Source: Acidimicrobiia bacterium (GTDB taxonomy: Bacteria > Actinomycetota > Acidimicrobiia > Acidimicrobiales > AC-14). From it: DNA of 9,039 nt. The notes under the pieces are model-generated. The model made no database searches. It had not been told where the DNA came from and saw nothing but the letters and a program-made list of their open reading frames with translations. The DNA is taken from NCBI GenBank assembly GCA_019244985.1, contig JAFASB010000429.1, positions 1-9,039 on the forward strand, in the 5' to 3' direction. Of the stretch, positions 7,169-9,039 are shown piece by piece. Each line of letters starts with the position of its first letter. Positions within the stretch are counted from its first letter, which is position 1. A program made the translations under genes and the position numbers.

Positions 7169-7858
7169 GTGCGAAGGAGGGCTGCCGTACTTCTGTGCGC
7201 GCTGGCCGCGGCGTTCATAGCGACGCCGCCCGCTGACGCCGCGAGCACCGGCGTGACGATCCAGAACTTCAGCTTCCAGCCACAGGCCGTCACGATCAAC
7301 GTCGGCGGAACGGTGACGTGGACGATGCGCGACGCGAACACCCAGCACACCGTCACCGCTGACGACAACAGCTTCTCGTCGTCGAACCTCACTACCGGCC
7401 AGTCGTTCACCCACACCTTCAGCCAGCCAGGGACCTTCACCTACCACTGCAACATCCACCCCACGATGACCGGCAGCGTGATGGTGCAGGGCTCGAGCCC
7501 GGCGACGCAGCCGCCTCCGACGCAGCCATCCGCCACCATGCCGCCCCCGCCGCCGGCCGCGACGGCGCCGCCGGCGACCGCGGCACCGCGCACGACGCTC
7601 GCCCCAACCGCCACGACGCCGGCGCCGACGACTACCGCACCGTCGACGACGACCACGATCGCCCCTCCGGCCGCCGCCTCCGGAACCACCTCGTCCACCA
7701 TGGCGGCGGCCGGGGGAGGCGTGGCTCTGCCCGCACAGAAGGCCTCGGCCGCCAATGGCCGTGGGGGCGGCGTGAGCGCGTGGTTGATCGTCCTCGCCGT
7801 GATCCTGGCCGGCGGCGCCGCGACCGGCGGCGTCCTCCTTCGCCGCCGCGCGGCCTAG
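7169..7858 (+). CDS. Secreted, membrane-anchored type 1 copper protein (amicyanin/plastocyanin-like)
   Basis: A 229-residue protein. Residues 1-24 form a signal peptide: RRR at 2-4, a hydrophobic core and a likely cleavage near ADA/AS (24/25). A cupredoxin domain (about 28-107) follows, starting with the VTIQNFSFQPQAVTINVGG pattern. The copper ligands are all present: H60 in QHTVTA, and C94, H97 and M100 in CNIHPTM. The C-x2-H-x2-M spacing is that of amicyanin, shorter than in plastocyanin. A Pro/Thr/Ala linker (about 109-178) leads to a C-terminal helix (204-224) and RRRAA, so the copper domain should sit outside the membrane on a stalk. The tail resembles a sorting signal, but there is no LPXTG. 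Such proteins carry electrons or handle copper; the partner is unknown. The gene follows the MFS gene by 7 nt. Its TAG stop shares the palindrome CTAG with the stop of the opposing gene. Confidence 0.88.
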   Translation: MRRRAAVLLCALAAAFIATPPADAASTGVTIQNFSFQPQAVTINVGGTVTWTMRDANTQHTVTADDNSFSSSNLTTGQSFTHTFSQPGTFTYHCNIHPTMTGSVMVQGSSPATQPPPTQPSATMPPPPPAATAPPATAAPRTTLAPTATTPAPTTTAPSTTTTIAPPAAASGTTSSTMAAAGGGVALPAQKASAANGRGGGVSAWLIVLAVILAGGAATGGVLLRRRAA

Positions 7859-9039
7859 GGCTCCGCGGCCTCCGCGCCCTCGGAGACCTCGGCGAGTACG
7901 ACGGCGGCGGCGCCGACAGCCTCGCTCTCGGCCGCCTCGACGCCCATCTCGTCGGTCGGCACCGTGACGTGGGCCGTCTCCCGCAGCGGCGTCTCCTTCA
8001 GCAGGAAGGTGACGAAGAAGGCCACGATCATCAATGGCAGGCCGAACAGGAACACGACGTGGATCGACCGTGCCAGCGAGAGAAGGACGCCGTGCTGCGT
8101 CGCCGGGGGCAGCTGGCGGATGGCCGCCGGGCTGGCGGTGAGGCTCTGGACGTTGAGCTTGCCGGCGGTCCTCGCCGGGACCAACTTCGGCAGGTAGTAC
8201 GCGAGACGGTTGTTGAGGATGGCGCCGTACATGGAAACGCCGAAGGACGCCCCCATCGACCGGCTGAACGTCTCGACGCCAGTCGCCGTGCCGAGGTCAC
8301 GGTGCTCGACAGCGTTCTGGACGGCGAGCACCATCACCTGGATGATCATCCCCATGCCCGCGCCGAGGACGAGCATGTAGGCCGTCGACTTGATATGCGA
8401 CGTTCCAATGCCCATCGTCGACAACAGGTAGAGGCCGATCGCCATCATTGCGGTCCCCGTCACCGGGAACACCTTGTAGCGCCCGGTGCGCGTGATGACA
8501 CGCCCCGAGAGGATCGACGCAATCGTCAACCCGACCATCAGCGGCAGGATCAGCAGCCCCGAGTTGGTGGCGCTGGCGTGGCCGACCGTCTGCAGGTAGA
8601 GCGGTAGGAACACGATGGAGCCGAACATGGCGAGGCCGACGAGGAACTCGAGTCCCGTCGCGACACTGAACACCGGGTTGCGCCACAGTCGCAGAGGGAT
8701 CAACGGCTCTTCGACCCGTCCTTCGACGACGAGGAAGGCGGCGAGCGCGACGGCGCCGAGAGCACCCAGTCCGATGATCTGCGGCGAGTCCCAGGCGTAC
8801 TGGTCGCCGCCCCACACGGTGGCCAGGATCAGGGAGCTGGCCGCCAACATGACGAGCGCCGCGCCCCAGTAGTCGATGCGGTGCTCGATGCGCTTGAACG
8901 GCAGGTTGAGCACGGCCGAGGTGATCACGAGGGCAACGACACCGACGGGCAGGTTGATGTAGAAGACCCAACGCCACGAGAGATGGTCGACGAAGAAGCC
9001 GCCGAGCAGCGGTCCGATCACGCTGGCGAAGGCGAAGAC
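7855..9039 (-). CDS. DHA2-family MFS drug transporter (EmrB/QacA-like), N-terminus beyond window
   Basis: The frame is open from the right edge (9039) to a TAG at 7857-7855, giving 394 residues. The first visible residues hold motif C and its follow-up, SVIGPLLGG then WRWVFYINLPVG, which lie around helices 5-6 of 14-helix DHA2 proton-coupled exporters. Further family marks are IDYWGAALVM, EEPLIPLRLWRNPVF, TNSGLLILPLMVG, GRYKVFPVTG and LGAGMGMIIQVMVLAVQNAV. Roughly 130-150 N-terminal residues (helices 1-4 and motif A) should lie outside the window; GTG 9021 is therefore not the true start. A soluble extracytoplasmic loop of about 60 residues (LPKLVPARTAGKLNVQSL onward) precedes the last helix, and the C-terminus is an Ala/Glu-rich tail. 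Likely role: export of toxic or antibiotic compounds, substrate unknown. It converges on the cupredoxin gene with a 4-bp overlap. No regulator gene is visible on this side. Confidence 0.88.
   Translation of the reverse strand, partial: VFAFASVIGPLLGGFFVDHLSWRWVFYINLPVGVVALVITSAVLNLPFKRIEHRIDYWGAALVMLAASSLILATVWGGDQYAWDSPQIIGLGALGAVALAAFLVVEGRVEEPLIPLRLWRNPVFSVATGLEFLVGLAMFGSIVFLPLYLQTVGHASATNSGLLILPLMVGLTIASILSGRVITRTGRYKVFPVTGTAMMAIGLYLLSTMGIGTSHIKSTAYMLVLGAGMGMIIQVMVLAVQNAVEHRDLGTATGVETFSRSMGASFGVSMYGAILNNRLAYYLPKLVPARTAGKLNVQSLTASPAAIRQLPPATQHGVLLSLARSIHVVFLFGLPLMIVAFFVTFLLKETPLRETAHVTVPTDEMGVEAAESEAVGAAAVVLAEVSEGAEAAEP

Noticed and set aside
5391..7220. 609-codon open frame on the plus strand across the sigma and MFS genes
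   Set aside because: Its translation is dominated by Arg/Pro/Gly and spans two real genes on different strands, so it is a composition artefact.
7780..8607. 275-codon plus-strand frame opposite the DHA2 transporter
   Set aside because: Arg/His/Asp-rich shadow translation; the minus strand carries a clear transporter.

Overview
The window is GC-rich, coding-dense DNA with short intergenic gaps, frequent GTG starts, start/stop overlaps and Thr/Pro-rich extracytoplasmic linkers. A SufC-SufS-SufU cluster, a SigE-like ECF sigma factor, a PilT-type ATPase and likely leaderless promoters together suggest an actinobacterium, perhaps of the class Acidimicrobiia. That placement is inferred from style and gene content, not from a marker gene.

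Layout. (1) Positions 1-306, minus: the first 102 codons of a glycogen-debranching (amylo-alpha-1,6-glucosidase type) enzyme, running off the left edge. (2) An 85-bp divergent spacer with a nested dyad, an 8-bp palindrome and a candidate -10. (3) Positions 392-2884, plus: sufC-sufS-sufU, a tightly packed Fe-S cluster assembly operon without sufB, sufD, sufR or sufT. (4) Positions 2944-4041, plus: a PilT/PilU-type ATPase whose leader has one GGTGC able to pair with either of two GCACC copies. (5) Positions 4045-5825, minus: a two-gene unit, an ECF sigma factor followed (GTGA overlap) by a membrane protein with a short cytoplasmic tail, one transmembrane helix, a Thr/Pro stalk and a seven-repeat streptogramin-lyase-like propeller. 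(6) Positions 5887-7858, plus and divergent from the sigma factor: an EntS-like MFS transporter followed 7 nt later by a secreted, membrane-anchored type 1 copper protein. (7) Positions 7855-9039, minus: the C-terminal two thirds or more of a DHA2-family 14-helix drug transporter, running off the right edge.

How the genes may work together. SufS takes sulfur from cysteine and passes it to SufU; SufC powers the SufBCD scaffold, whose other subunits must be encoded elsewhere. The sigma factor and propeller protein have the layout of a sigma/anti-sigma pair, with the propeller as a possible surface sensor; this is the most likely less-described system here. The MFS transporter and cupredoxin look co-transcribed. 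Both convergent junctions (pilT/propeller gene, 3 bp apart; cupredoxin/DHA2 gene, stops overlapping in one CTAG) leave no room for a terminator between genes. I found no tRNA, rRNA, CRISPR array, insertion sequence or phage gene, and no gene-free stretch longer than 85 bp.
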